A DNA stretch of 64,000 bases from Rhodotorula mucilaginosa (GCA_034406715.1 CP137870.1:248001-312000), one strand, 5' to 3'. Numbered from the stretch's first letter, positions 1-13,446 are shown. The notes: a model not told the origin generated them from the letters alone. Translations and numbers: made by a program.

Positions 1-2210
1 CGAGTCGACCTTGGTGCACGGTCACGAGGCAGAAGCTCTCGCCGGAGACAGGGCGAACTGGGCAAAAGGAAAGGCGGTCGTACCAGCGCTCGGCGAAGTG
101 CTGTGGACTCGTCCGCGGGATACAGCAGTGGAAGGCGCCGGGACGCTTGAAACGGAGGCTGCGCAAAAGATCGTGTGTTCAAATTTTCCAATCCTGGTCT
201 GCTCGCATACAACACTGAACCCGTATCTACGCAGTACAATCCCAAGCTCCTCGACAAACTCCGCCACGGCGAAGGTACGTGCTCTCGCCCCGAGAACCGC
301 TCCGGGACCTCTTCGCTGACAGGCACGTCTCTGCAGCTTCCCTCCCCACCACCCAATCGGACTGGCTTCGGACACTCGGATCGTACCAGGATGTCCTCGA
401 CACTGCGCTTCGTGTCGGGACAGACGAGCATGGCGCCGTGCGCGAAGCTGTCGCGCTGCACGCGATGAATCACGTGGCGAAGTGAGTGCCGTCGGTGGCC
501 ACTGCACAGGGCGTGAAGCCGGCACTGATCTAGCCTTCGAATCGCAGAACTCGTGCCCGAGTCCTCAAGAACAACGAGTTCCTCGCCAAGCAGGCGCTCG
601 ACTCGTCTTCGTCCGCATCGACTTCCCGTGACACTCGCGACCAGTCTTTCACGCGACCGAAAGTTCTCATCCTCACGCCTTTCCGCAACGCCGCGCTCGC
701 CTGGGTGCAGGACCTCGTCACCCATCTGCCCCCATCCACCACGCTCGTGGAGAACTATCCTCGTTTCGTCTCGGAGTACTCGCTCCCCGAAGGCGCCGAG
801 GACAAGCTCGTCACGAACGCGGACTCGTACCCCGAAGACCACGTGGCGACCTTTGCCGGCAACATAGACGACGCGTTCCGATGCGGTATCAAGGTGACGC
901 GGAAGAGCGCCAAAATTTTTGCCGAGTTCTACCAGGCGGACGTCATCGTCGCGAGTCCGCTGGGCTTGAGGACCAGCATCGAGAAGGACGGGTGAGCTTA
1001 GGTCTCTGGCGGCCGGAGAACGCTTCGTGAGGGCTAACCCATCCCTTTCAACGGCTTGCAGTGATTCCGACTTCCTCTCGAGCATCGAGATGCTCGTCGT
1101 GGACCAGATGGACGTCATGCTGATGCAGAACTGGGAGCACGTCCAGGTGCGTCTTACGCACTCTACCTCGCTCCGCCGCATCAGTCACGCTGACTGTTGC
1201 ATGACACGGGATCTAGTTCGTCATGGACCTGCTGAACAAGATGCCAGAGGAAGACCACGGCTGCGACTTCTCGCGGGTTAAGCCTTGGTACCTCGACGGC
1301 AAAGCGGCGCATCTGCGTCAATCCCTCCTCTTCTCGTCCCTCGACGCTCCCGAAATCCGCGCGCTCTTCAACCGATCATGCGTGAACCGCGCGGGCAAGC
1401 TTCGTGCTGTCCGGCATCTGGAAGGTGTCCTCGATCGCGTACCGCAAGGTCTCAAGCAGATCTGGAACCGGTTTGACACGCACGATCTGCACGACGAGGA
1501 TGACAAGCGTTTTGACTTTTTCACAACGAAAGTGCGTGTTGGCGAGCAACTCTTTCTCCTGTCACCTCGGGTTCACCGCGCTGATTCCATTCCCACCGGC
1601 AGACTCTACCTACCTTGCTCAAGTCGGCCGTGTCCTCGTCGGAAACGCTCATCTTTGTCCCTTCCTATTTCGACTTTGTCCGCGTAAAGCGCTACCTCAC
1701 CAAGAACCTTTCTTCGCTGGGATCCGACTTCTCGTTCGCGGCCATCTCCGAGTACTCGGACACGCCGGAAATCTCTCGAGCCCGCGGCGCATTCTACCAG
1801 GGCAAGAAGAAGTTCCTGCTCGTCACCGAGCGATTCCACTTTTTCCGACGGTGAGCATTGTTTATTCGAGGTGATGCGGCTGCATCGCACTGACAAATGA
1901 GCCGTGGGAATGCAGGTACCGTCTGCGCGGCGCAAAGACGTTTGTCTTCTACGCGCCGCCGATCCACCCGCACTACTACCCCGAGGTGCTCTCTTTCCCG
2001 TACCGCCCGCCTTCGAGCGCCAATCTTCCGCTCTTCGATTCCGACGAGCTCGACGGCGATGTCGATGTCAGCGAACTCTCGGCGCACGTCTTGTTCTCCC
2101 GATTCGATCTCCTCCGCCTTGAAGGTATTGTGGGCGAGAAGGACGCGCGGAGGATGTGCGGGGTCGGAGAGCACGAGGAACGAGGAGACAAGCGGTTCAC
2201 TTTCGTGTAG
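1..2210 (+). CDS. UTP25: U3 snoRNP-associated protein Utp25 (5' end outside window)
   Basis: Utp25 (digestive-organ-expansion-factor family) is a nucleolar small-subunit processome protein needed for early 18S rRNA maturation. It resembles DEAD-box helicases but lacks their normal catalytic motifs. The family is recognised from [59 protein letters not shown] (where a helicase would have motif II) and [17 protein letters not shown]. Exons can be joined in frame across introns at about 260-340, 483-540, 993-1060, 1147-1215, 1530-1602 and 1852-1915; the last exon gives [18 protein letters not shown] and ends with FTFV and TAG at 2208-2210. The first 150-170 bases could not be assigned to a clear frame, and the true start lies upstream of the window. 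The stop is only 138 bp from the convergent LSG1 stop. Confidence 0.88.
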
Positions 2211-2348
2211 TCGATTTGCACCACCTTTTCCCGAGTACCGCCATCACAGGAATCTGGGCCTGAGAGGTGGCTCCACTAAACATGCTCGGAAATCGAATGC
2301 GAAGAGGGACGACTGCTTGCAAAAGCTGAGGATGTCCAAATCGTCTAT

Positions 2349-4833
2349 CTACTCATCGTACCCGCGGCCAGAGCGCTGCTTTTCTCGCTTCTTCTTGTAG
2401 TGCTTCTTTCCGTCGCCGCCGTTCTGAGTCTTGGTACCCCTCGTGCCGATAATGACGGCGTTGCCGACGTTGGAGGCGAAGAACGACGAGTCGAGGGCAT
2501 TGGCTTTGGCACTCTGGCCTTTTCCGCGCGGTGCGTCTGACTTGGCCGTCATACCCGGTGCCGAAGGGTTGTGCACAAAGTAGTCGGAGCCCTTGCCAAC
2601 GCGGGTTGTCGGACCCATCTTTTGCCTGAGCTTGTTCTGGGCCCGCAAGAGCTCCAGATCGCGAGTCTCCGCGTTGAAGTCGTCGGCTTCGATCCCCGGC
2701 GGAGGATGGCAGAAGAGCAATTTGCCGTTCATGTAGTCCTTGAGGACGAGTCGCGACGATCGGGAGTGATCGGGATTACCCTGTCCACCGGTGAAGAAAC
2801 CTCGAGCGACTGCAACAGCGAAAAGAGTCCGTTAGCTGATTCCCGCCACTCAAACAATCATATCTCAACGCACTCGAGAACGACGTCAGGAACTCAGATG
2901 CGGTCAAGGCTCCTGTTCCACCTTCGCTCTCCGGCACCGTGTTGATACGCAAGCCATACGTGCCTTCCAGCACTGGCTGCGGTATCCGGCGCGTGACGAG
3001 TTCGACGGGGCCGGTGAACTCGCGCAGCTGATCGATGGGGAGGACACCGTCGCAGACCAGCTCGGCTTTTGTCGCTGCGAATTGAGGGAAGACGAGACCG
3101 GGGCAATCGCAGAGGAGGACTTCGGGAGAAAGGCGGATCGTCTGGAAGTGCTTGGTCTTGCCGGGCGTAGCCGAGACCGAGACCTTCTTCTCGCCGATGA
3201 GCGCGTTGATCGTCGAAGATTTGCCGACGTTGGGGTAGCCGACCAGACCGACGACCAGCTTCTCGTTGCCGTGTCCTTGTGCGAGGGAGACTGAAAAAAG
3301 TGGCCAGTCCGATCAGCTTGACTGCGCTTCACTTCCCGGCAGATGCGGACGCAGAGGCTTGGGACAGACCTGTGGGTGCGTGCTGCAAGAAGAGCTCCTC
3401 GAGCTCCGAGACGCTCAGGATCCGTGTCCGAGGACTCTCGTCGCTGCCGGGGAGAGAAATGCCCATTCCTCGGCGCATACGCTTGGCGAGTTCCTCGTCG
3501 TCATCATCCTCGTCGTCTTCGTCGCTGTCTTCATCGAGACGCTTGACACGCGGCGGCGGCAACGCCATCTTCGCCTTCAACTCCTCCCTGAGCCCCTTGA
3601 GCTTGTTGCCCGACTTCGGGATCTTCATGCCCGGGATATCCTCCTCACTGTCGCTCTCATCAGAGGCCTCCTCGAGAGCAGCCAGCTCTTCCTGACGTGC
3701 GCGCTCCTCCTGCAGAGCGATGCCGTTCGCGGCGGAGAAGAAGGCATACTGAATGCCATTCGCCTCGAAGTAATCAGCCCAGCCCTCACTGCAAACGGTC
3801 GGTCATCAGCTACCGACGAGCAAAACGCATGCCAAAAAAGAACCAGGGCGCACCGCTGCTTGCGTGTCAACAAGTCTGACTTGTTGATAAGGAGGAGGTT
3901 CTTCCGCTCCGGCTTGCTGGTTCCCTCGCCGAGGTCATCGTCGCCTTTGACGTCGTTCAGCTCGAGGACGTATTTTGCGAGATCCTCCGACCGGAAACCG
4001 AGCGGGTTCCGCGCGTCGACGATCTGCACGATGAGATCGGATCGCTCAAGCGTGCGCCAGAGTTGACGCCACACTTCCAAGTTGCGCTCGAACGGGGTGA
4101 GCATGAGCGACTGGTTCTCCTGCAGGCTGTCAGACCGCCGAATGTGTCAGTTGGGAAGCGGTAAGGAGAAAAGCAGGGAGCTTGAACGAACTCGGCGAGG
4201 CCTCGTCGCCATTCGAGGAAGGCGTCGCGCTCCTGTCGCTCGAGATCCGGAACCGTCATGTCGCGCGTCCACGCTGGTCGGCGCGGCACCTGCAGGCGCT
4301 CGACATTCTCCCGCTGCTTTTTCCGAATCTCGGCCTCTTGTTGCGGAGTCAGGAGGTAGGGATTGTGGGCGGCGGCGGTCAAATTCGGGTCGGAAACGAC
4401 TTTGATGTTCTGGCGCTCTGCACGAGGTGGACGGGTCTCAGCGAAACGGCTGCTGACCGCTATGTCGCGCACGCTCTTACCTGCGGAGAAGTCGGTCTCG
4501 GCCAACTGCGCGGTACTGAGGAACTCGTCCAAGTCGTTTTCTTGGGTGACGGAAGACAAGCCCGCGCTAATCTCGGACGCGTGCTGCGGCGGCAAGTCTC
4601 GATCAGCGCTATGAGATCATCTTGGCGGACTGTGCAGACTCACAAGAGACGGGTCGGCAGCTTCTTTCGCCGCCTTGACTTTGCGGTTGATGATAGCTCG
4701 ACCGAGTCCAGACTTGTCGACCCTGCGCTTCTGCGCGCCGTTCTTGCGCTCCGGACGTCCGTTGGGCTGAGAGCAACGACCACGACGTCAGTGACTGGTT
4801 CGGCCCAGCGCGCCGACCAGGAACACATACCAT
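2349..4833 (-). CDS. LSG1: Large-subunit GTPase Lsg1
   Basis: Lsg1 is a cytoplasmic, circularly permuted GTPase that releases the export adaptor Nmd3 from pre-60S subunits. The G motifs run in permuted order: G4 (INKSDLL) first, then G1 (GYPNVGKSS) and G3 (DCPGL). The N-terminal family signature SVTQENDLDEFLSTAQLA and the basic C-terminus ending KKHYKKKREK are also present. Exon 1 appears to be only the start codon (4833-4831): ATG is followed at once by a GTATGT donor. The intron is 4767-4830 (64 nt), exon 2 is 4766-4644 (basic, SGLGRAIINRKVKAA) and the second intron is 4584-4643. The same initiator would read a different 74-codon ORF (4609-4833) if intron 1 were retained. RAV1 lies upstream in the same orientation, and UTP25 is convergent. 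Family call near certain; start codon well supported but unproven. Confidence 0.93.
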
Positions 4834-5148
4834 TCTGGCGGATGAGGCTGTGCTGACTGGACGAGGAGACGGATGCGGGCGCTGAGCGGTGGCAAACGAT
4901 GCGACAAGCTGCGAGACTCTTTCGTAGCGGCTGTGACAGTGCTCGGGACGTTATTCGTCCGACTTGGCGGGTGCAGGACTAGTCGAGGTTCGACGGATTT
5001 TTGAAGCTCCGCTTTGTCGCGCTGAATCATCCGTTGGATCCGCGGGTTTAAGCTGCCGTTCTCGTACATCCACAACGCTGAAATGCTTGTATGATATCTC
5101 TACATGCATACTAAGTCGAACCAAGGGCCAGTCCGAGGAAGCGAGGGA
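4834..5148. other. LSG1 5' flank / RAV1 3' flank
   Basis: This 315-bp same-strand spacer should hold the LSG1 promoter and leader and the RAV1 3' end. A GATGAG hexamer (4841-4846, + strand) lies within 15 bp of the LSG1 ATG. A TTTCAG site on the minus strand near 5079 is followed by a short open frame, but no matching upstream exon was found. No other gene seen. Confidence 0.5.
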
Positions 5149-8100
5149 TCAGAATCCGAACGCATCGAACGAGAACTCTGCCGGCGCCTTCGCTTCCACC
5201 TTGACCGTCTGGACGACCTCGCGGAACTTTTGCCGCTGCCGCTCTTTCTCCTCAATGTCGTGATCTGTCGCTTGAACGGGCGCTGGAGACGGAGCCCGGC
5301 TCGGGAGATTCGACGAGGGGAGGGTCACGTCGAGAATGGTCGACGAGCGTAGCAACGAGTGACGGCGTCGGTCTCCGAGCAATGTTGGCCGTTGCGCGGC
5401 CGTGCTTGTACTGGCTGGGGAAGGCAAAGGGAACGTCCAGGTGCGCAGCAAGTTGAGGGCGAGGACGTGGCAGCCTGCACAGGTGAAAACACTGCGGTCA
5501 ACGCCAGAGTACAGGCGCGACTGCCAGCGTAGGCCGCCTTCTCACCCATGCGACAGAGAATGCGCGCGATGTGGAGAACGAACTGTGAATGGCAGAAGTC
5601 AGCAACGTGCAGTTCAAGAGGGCATCAAAAGCACAGGTTGAGACTGACGTTAAATTCGGTCTTGCCAGACACCGCCAGGGCACCCTTCACCGTCTGCAAC
5701 GACCAGCCGCGCAGTTGTGCGAACAGGAAGACGAGCGTCGGATCCTCCCTGGCTGGACTGCGGACGACCTCGAGTCTGTACGGCAGTCGCGTGGCGAGAA
5801 CAGAAAGTGGCGTCTGCGATCACAGGTTGATGATTTAGCCGTTGTAAACAAGCTTCGGGTGAGCCGAGCCGCCTGGACGTTGACGCACGATAACCGCTTG
5901 AATAGCGAGGTCACGACGTCCGAGCATCCATAACGCCCAGGTGGCAAGCCAGCGCTGGCCATCACGGAACGCAAGAGGCAGAACGGTTTCTTCAAGAAGC
6001 GCCCGCAAGACCGGACCATTGTCGCCTTCATAGGTACGAGCGAGTACAATCGCCAGCTGCATATCGTCGAGTTGCCGAATGCAGACATTGACGGCGTCTT
6101 TGAGGCTGTTGCCGAGGAGGAAGAAGGCGGCGGCAAAGACTGGGAAAAACGCGAGTGTCGCCGGTCAAGTCTGTATCAGCCGAGGTCCAAAAAATCGGCG
6201 AGTCGAGAACGCACGGAATCGCTGCTTGCTCATGAGCGCGAATGCGTTCTTGAGCGCAGCGGACCTCCACCGCTGTTCCTCGAAATCGTTTGCCAGGAAC
6301 CTGAGCATTTGACGTTGATCCGCATGGCCGCTCGCCTGCTTCCAGAACGTCGTGACGATGTGCGGCTTCTTCAAGGCAAGGTAGAAGAGCATCGCGGCGA
6401 TTGGATCACGATCGTCCGCTCCAGGCTTGACGAATTCGGTGCGGCCGACCGTCTCCACCAAGCGGGCCTACGGGGAGGTTGATCTCAGCCAACGAGGCGG
6501 AGACGTCCAAGCCGAGGAAAGAGCGCGCACCAGGGATTCCGGCGAACGTAGCCACATCGCTGCGCCGAAGGAGCTGACCGCCGCCCACGTTGCGTGGCCT
6601 CCGGAAGCCTTCGTGCCTTCTTCGAGCAACAAATCCTGGCTCTCGCTATGATAAGCAAAGACGATGTCTCGGTACGAGAGCTGCCGTGCGGAGCTGGGAG
6701 TCGTCGAGTCCCCTTCTGCGACGCCAGCCTGTCGGTAGAGGAAGAAGGACCGCATCGCGATCAAGTACCGCAGACCATTGTCGTCGATCGACCCGCGACG
6801 CTCCTGAGTCTAGCAGTTCGTGCGAGGGTGTCAGCCGCGAGAAGGTTGCGAGATGATGAATTGGTAACGGAGTATCACCTCGTAAACCGTCTGCGCCAGC
6901 ACAGACAGGTGCTCATGTTCAAGCTTGCTCAAGCCTCGGAGCGTTCGGCGATGTAGCGAAGCCACCAAGCGAGACAAATCGTCGGCGGTTAGACGAAGTT
7001 GCGGTGCGGAACTGGGCATCGTTGCCGGCGGCGGAGGTCAATGCGTGATAGAGCACGGTGATGGCGGATTGAGCTCACGCGTCGGTCTGGTCGGCAGTAG
7101 TCAGCGCAGAGAACACGTCGTCAGAAACACGCTTCGCCTTCTGTGGGAACAAGACGGTCAACGATCTGAAGTTGCGAAGGGTTCACGATCTGTAGCTGCG
7201 AAGATGCAGCGGCCAAAATTCCGTCGCGGCACCAACTCACCTTGGTTGACCGTGAGGGATTCCGCAAGAAAGAATCGATGGTCAAACGCGTCTGGTCTGA
7301 CTTCATCGGCACAGGGGTGAGATGGCCATCCGAAGTGAGCTCGCCAGCAAGCCCGACGAGAATGCGGGTAACGGCATCGAAGTGACCTAATTAGCACGAA
7401 AACGGTAAGCACAGGTGGCCGGAGAACGTTGATGGGTCATTCCGTACCTTGGAGGAGGGCTTGGAAGAGAAGCTGAGGGTGGTGTAAAGGCAAGGGAGCG
7501 ATTCGTCTCCGGGCAAGCCTGTGGATATCGTCGTTGCCCTCCAGTTCGGGTGAGAAGAAGAAGACTTGGTCTTGAGAGGCAATCGCCAATCCCGCGGCGA
7601 GCCAGCAGGTTTCGGTGATCGCGCCGGGAACCAGTCTGCGCCGGCGAATGTTGTCAGCATCTTCGGCCTTCCCGACAGAAAAACAATGGCTGACGCACTG
7701 TTGAATCGAGATCTCCGCCACAACGTCCCACGCCGGTGCAGGTACAAGGTCTTCGAGCCTCCGTGCCGCATAGAGAACGACTCGCGTCGACGAAGTGCAC
7801 GCGAGGATGTCTCCCTCGACCGACCAAGCGAGCTGAAGGAGTTCTTCGCTGTAAAGTTGTGGGCGCAAAAGCACGTCAGCACCCGCCCAAGATGTCCACA
7901 GCGGCTCTAACTCACTCCAAAGTACACGAGAACTGCTCGCCAGAGCTGAATTCGGAGGCTTTCGGGTCCCAGATCGCAAGGCGGGTGGACCCAGCCGCTT
8001 CGCCGCGACATGCTGTGGACCTCCAGCGTCAGTCCTGAACGAACGTGAATGTGAAGAAATTGGGCAAAATGCACCGAGAGCCGAAGTGCCGTCAACACTG

Positions 8101-10449
8101 CACGCGATCAAGTAAGGAGTGCATTCGCCCGTTCGCATGCGGTTGACGCTCTTCCAACCAGCAGCCGGGTCCGCCAATTCCATTCGCCAAAGGCACAGCG
8201 TCCCCTCCCGGTCCATGGCGAGGATCGATACAGACTCGAGGACGTCGCTGTTCCGGTCGGGAGGCACCGGGCACGCGAGAAGAAATGGCGCGCTGTTCTT
8301 GTCCGTGTCCGCATTGGTAAGAAATTTGCGCGTCTCTTCGTGGAGCGATCGACCGGCGTGGTTGTAGACAAAAGTTCGAAGATGAAACGACGCCGAAAGG
8401 GTGACGATGGTCGTGCTGAACGTTTCGTCACTTGCCCGCACCGCGAAGTAGGTCAAGAGGTCGTCGAAAGGCTGGTCGACTTCGAGCGAAGCGAGAAACT
8501 GCAGTCGCTTGGAGTGGCGGAACTTGAGTATACGCAGCGAGCGTCCCGCGGCGACAGCAAAGAATCGTCCTGAAAGAAGCGGCAAATCAGCGCTGCACAG
8601 AATATGAGGTGGGAGGTCTGACACGCACCGTCATGCCAAGTTGCGATCTTTGCATTGGGCGGCACCTCGGCTTCTGCAATAGCCATGTCGGTGATGACCT
8701 CGTCCTGTCCCATCTCCCACGACTGCACGCGTCCCGTCACTCCCAAGACCAGCAGCGCTTCGCCGTTCGCAGTCGGAGCGAGCTGCGAGATTGTCCCGAC
8801 GAGGCTGACAGGCGGGGTCGTCGGCGCGGCTTTGAAGATCTTTTTCACACCAATGGCATCGAGCCGTCGCGCGCGAGCGTGCACAAACGTGCCGCGACTG
8901 GAACGGCCGACGAGGTGGAACGCGTTGATGTCGCTCCGCGACGGCAAAAGATGGGGGTATCGCATGTTGGCGAGCTGCGCCGGATCAAAGACATGCTCCT
9001 GCAGTACTCGCGTCGACTGTACGAGGCAGGTTGGCGGGCGACAATCAAAGTTCTGTCGCAGCAAGGCGGGCGGGGCGAATCAGCACACGAGCGCTCTTTC
9101 GAACACGAGGCGGACGACGACGAGTACACTGACTCACCTCGACGGTCGTGAGATGGACGGCTCCGTCCGAGAAGACCGTCACAAACTCATCCTTCGTCCC
9201 GCTGGAGAGCGCAGTTCCGGTGCCAGTCATCGGCCGCGTGCGCCAGTACAGCGTCGCAAGGGGGAGTTGCTTCGGCAGAGTCGAGTGGACGTCGAGCGCG
9301 CACCACAGTGAGAAGAAGTCGGGTTCGTCGATGACGCAGCCCCAGATCCTGAACACGCCGTCCATGGTTTGGGTGAAGAGGACCGGACCGGAACTGACGG
9401 CAGAGTGACTGGTCAGCGAAACGCCTGTGATCTCGCCGCAGCCAGCTGGAGAACACACTCTTCCATCGCATCGCTCGGTCTCCAAGCGATCGTTCGGATC
9501 CGAGCGGCATGGGCGGCTCTTGACCGGAACTGCAGGCGGTTCTCAGTGTCCGCGCGCCGCGGTACGATGTTGCTCAGGAGTACGATCGAGCTCGTCTGCA
9601 GCGAGACGTAGAGTTCATCTCAACGGAGACAGACTGAATCTTGCATTTCTTACTTACCGAAGCGACTGTTGCGAGCACGAGTGCCGAAGGCGAAAGGCAA
9701 GTCATCGAGACCGGAGTTGCGCAGCTGTTTCGATGACAGATACTTTGGTTAGACGTCAAAGAGACCCCCTGTGAAACGGCTATCAAGGAGAGGGAGGGCG
9801 CACCAGAAGCTCCCGGTCTTGATCCAGGTCGGCAGTGCTACCGCATCGTCGAGGTTCCAGAGCGTGACGCCATCGCCGGCCGTCACCAGAGTATCTGCAC
9901 CGGGCCTTGCTTTCCGTCAACCTCCGGGGAGGCACGAGTGTTTTTGACGCAGTCCCGAGGACTTGCCTTGGGAAAAGTCGATTGCGTTGATGTCGTGCAG
10001 AGTCGCAAAGGTCGAATGAACCCTCCAGGATCCGGTTCGACCAGCTATCCAGACTGCGACCCTGCGGCCCGAGCTAGCGGCAATCTGCGCGGGCCGTGGT
10101 CAGCTTACCTGTCCTGGCGCACAGGAAGCTGGACGCTGCGCACCTTGCCTGACGAGATGTCGACCGCGACCGCATCGACTCGTCGCGTGTCGTCAATGCC
10201 TGGGAAGGCATCGGCGAAGGGCAGACCTTTGACGTACTCGCACGCCTCGTCGAGCAAGTCGACTCGGTTACCGGCGGCGCTGACCTGTGTGTGGATATGC
10301 TCAGGCTCAGGCCGTGATGAATTGGTCCGAGTGGGGAGAAGGGTCGAACGCACGAGGAGTGGCTTTCCGGCGAGGACGGCGCTCGTCACAGAGTGTGGTC
10401 CTGCATTCGGTGAAGCGACTGCAGTCTCTTGCAGGACGAGTGAAGGCAT
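5149..10449 (-). CDS. RAV1: RAVE complex subunit Rav1 (DmX/rabconnectin-like)
   Basis: Rav1 is the large WD40 scaffold of RAVE, which promotes V-ATPase assembly at vacuole and endosome membranes. The N-terminus reads SPNAGPHSVTSAVLAGKPLL, then after an intron VSAAGNRVDLLDEACEYVKG, and later IAASSGRRVAVWIAGRTGSW and HDINAIDFSQ, the usual opening of the DmX/Rav1 beta-propeller. More WD-like segments follow through about 9.5-7.4 kb. The C-terminal Rav1 domain is shown by MQLAIVLARTYEGDNGP followed by VLPLAFRDGQRWLATWALWMLGRR. The protein ends EFSFDAFGF with TGA at 5151-5149. The chosen ATG (10449-10447) is the first in frame before the conserved start. Many short introns make exact internal exons uncertain; expected size is well over 1,300 residues. 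It is divergent from the FGGY kinase, sharing 338 bp. Confidence 0.9.
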
Positions 10450-10787
10450 GTACCTGCCTGCAATCGAGATGTCTCTGCACAACTCTCGCTCGGAGTCGAG
10501 ACGATTTGCTCGCTCGTTCCGCGCGAGTCGCGATGAAAAATTTGATTGGACGTTGGCAACGACCCCGTCCCACGGCACCTACAGCAGCTATAATCTCGAG
10601 ATCGATCCCGGACCACCATATAGCTAGTCCACAAAGGCAGCCAGGGCCATTCAGATGGCCAAAAGAGGTGGTCGCGATGTCGGCCGATGACGTCGGCTGG
10701 CAAACCCGTCCAGCCGACACGCGGGGTCAGCTTTGGCTTGCTCCCTTTTACCAACTCCAAAGGGCGGACTGCATCTGGAACGGAAAT
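10450..10787. promoter_or_regulatory. Divergent promoter region, RAV1 / FGGY kinase
   Basis: These 338 bp separate two divergent ATGs and must hold both promoters and leaders. No TATA box or strong repeated motif stands out. Confidence 0.5.
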
Positions 10788-13446
10788 ATGACTGCAGACA
10801 CCAGCTACTACATCGGCGTCGACGTGTGAGTCCAACAGCGCCGTCCAGACTCGACTCGCGCTCGTCGTCGGCTGGCAGCCCCACCGCAACTTCTCCTCCG
10901 GCTGACAAACGACTGTAATGCAGCGGCACGGGCTCTGCTCGGGCAGCTCTCGTCTCGAGCCAGGGAGATATCGTCGCCGAGTCGACTTACAACACGACGA
11001 CGTGGCGCGACGACAACGACAAGGACATCTTTGAGCAAAGCAGCGGCCAAAGTAAGGCCCGGCTCGACTCGCTTTCGTACCGTCCGGCATGCTGACTCGA
11101 ATTACCCCGCCCCATTAGTCTGGTCCTGCATCTCGTCGGCCTGCCAGGACGTCCTCCGCGAATCCAAGATTGACCCCGCGCTTGTCAAGGGCATCGGGTT
11201 CGACGCGACGTGCTCGCTCGTCGCGGCCGACATCGACTCGGGAAAGCCGATCACCGTCACTCCCAACTCGTGGGAAGGAGCTCCGCAAGCGGCGAACGAC
11301 AAGGGCGAGTTCCGCGACATCATCCTCTGGGCCGACCGTGAGTCTTGTTTCGCTCATTCCGGGACATTTCCTGCGGCTTGTTGCTTACTGACCTCGCGTC
11401 TAACGCAGACCGCGCTGCGAAAGAAGCCAAGCTCATCAACAACACCAAGAGGTCTGTTGACGCTGAACTGGCTGCAGTCGAGACCCGGCAGAGACTGACG
11501 CTCGCCACCTCTGCAGCAAATGGCTCAAGTATGTCGGCGGAACCGTCTCGCTCGAGATGGAGGTGCCCAAGGTGAGCGCAATTTGCACCAGAAGCCATCA
11601 TACCACACACTGAAACGAACCGTTCTGGCTCGCTACAGATGCTCTGGCTCAAGAACCACATGCCGGCTTCGACCTTCTCGAAGTGCATGTTCTGCGACCT
11701 GCCCGACTGGCTCACGTACCGCGCGACCGGCGACCTCTCGCGCTCAAACTGCTCGCTTGCGTGCAAGTGCTTGTACGTACCGCCCGGAGTCGAGGGCAGC
11801 GAGGGCTGGAACAGCGCGTTCTTCGAGGAGATTGGACTCGGCGACTTTGTGAGTGTACCCGCTGGGCTTAACGGGAGCAGCTGTCTATTGAAGCTGAACC
11901 CTGATACATACCTACAGGTCAAGGGCGACTTTGCGCAGGTCGGCGGTATCCCGGGCAAGAACGGCCTGATCCTGACGGCAGGACAACCGGTCGGCCAGGG
12001 TCTGTCCAAGCAGGCTGCCCAGGAGCTCGGCCTGAAAGAGGGAACTGCGGTCGGAAGCGCCGTCATCGATGCGTACGTAGCTTCAGCTTTCGCCCAAGCC
12101 TCGCGGAGAAGCAAGCTGAACTCGTCCATTTTCCCCCGCTGCAGGTACGCCGGTTGGATCGGGACGGTCGCCGCGCCGATGGACGGGCAGCCTTCCGTCG
12201 ACCTGGACGGATCGCGACACCGCTTGGCTGCGATCGCCGGCACGAGCACGTGCCACATTGTGCAAAGCCCGGAGCCGGTGTTTGCGCCTACTTGGGGTCC
12301 GTACAAGCACGCCGTCTTCCCTGGATGTGAGCACAAGATGAGAATTCTTCCAGCCGGGGCGGAAGGCCTCTTCTGCGGCGAGATCTGACGTGGGTCCCGC
12401 TTCGCAGACTGGATGAACGAGGGCGGGCAGTCGTCGACCGGTCAACTCCTCGACTTCATGGTCGACACGCACCCGGCTGCGGAGCGGCTCAAGCAGATGG
12501 CGAAAGAGCAGGGCACGAACCACTTTGCCTTGTTGACGGAGATCCTCGAGCGGATGGTCAAGGAAAAGGGCGCGCCGTTCATGAGCTACTTGACGCGGGA
12601 CATGTACCTTTACCCGGATCTGCACGGTGCGTCTTTCCGCCGACGATCTTCACCTTCGGACCCCGCGCTGACTGGACACTACTTTCGCAGGCAACCGATG
12701 CCCTCTCGCTGACAACGAGATGCGCGGAATGCTGATCGGCATGCAACTCGACAAGACGGTCGGCGATCTCGCCCTCCGTTACTACGCCACCGGAGAGGCG
12801 ATCGCGCTGCAGACTCGCCAGATCATCGATGAGCTCAACCGATGCGGTCACGACATCAAGAGTATTTTCATGAGCGGAGGGTGAGGCTTGTCGGAAAACG
12901 GAGATCCGCGAAAGAGTCATTAACCGAGTTTCTCGCTCGCAGTCTCGTCAAGAACCGCTTCCTCATGAGGTAAGCTTCGGATGCTGAGCTTGCCTCTCGA
13001 GGGCCGCAAAGCTGACTCACCTTTGCGCAATCAGCCTCATCGCCGACATTTGCAACATGCCGGTTCAGCTGCCGTACTCTCACTCCGCCTCCGTTGTACT
13101 CGGTTCCGCCATGCTCGGTTGCGCTGCTGCCGAGGAAGTGTCACGTTTGCAGAACTCTCGCCTCGACAACCAAGAGGCCGCGGAGAAGAGTTCGTTCGGC
13201 ATGAAGGACCGGCTTTGGGATGTCATGGTAAGCTGTCTTCCGCTGCGTTCCACACCCCGGATACGGCATCGGCTTATCACCATACCCTTTCTGCAGATCC
13301 GCATGTCCCGACCGGGAACTACCGTCAAGCCGTCTGCTTCCGAACAGGAGCTCAAGCTCTTGCAGGTCAAATACGATATCTTCCGCGAATGCATCGACAT
13401 CCAGCGGCGGTGGCGCGCAAAGGTTCGCGACGCGCTCGGCGAGTAA
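10788..13446 (+). CDS. FGGY-family carbohydrate kinase (D-ribulokinase-like)
   Basis: This belongs to the FGGY sugar kinases, closest by eye to the eukaryotic FGGY/YDR109C group thought to phosphorylate D-ribulose; it is likely a cytosolic ATP-dependent pentulose kinase. Exon 1 starts MTADTSYYIGVDV and continues after an intron as GTGSARAALVSSQGDIVA, the N-terminal phosphate-binding segment. Downstream are GIGFDATCSLVAAD, DIILWADHRA, MLWLKNHMP, CDLPDWLTYRATGD, a C-terminal ATPase-domain loop GTSTCHIV, and SIFMSGGLVKNRFLMSLIADI. The last exon ends RWRAKVRDALGE with TAA at 13444-13446. At least eight short introns interrupt it; the first splits the codon of V13 (GT|C). Length and domain order look complete. 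The 3' end converges with the Kelch gene, 245 bp away. Substrate is inferred from the family, not seen. Confidence 0.9.

Noticed and set aside
4964-5079. Exon-like stretch after a TTTCAG site between RAV1 and LSG1
   Set aside because: RAV1 already ends in a convincing FDAFGF stop and no donor or ATG links to this piece; treated as 3' flank / LSG1 leader.
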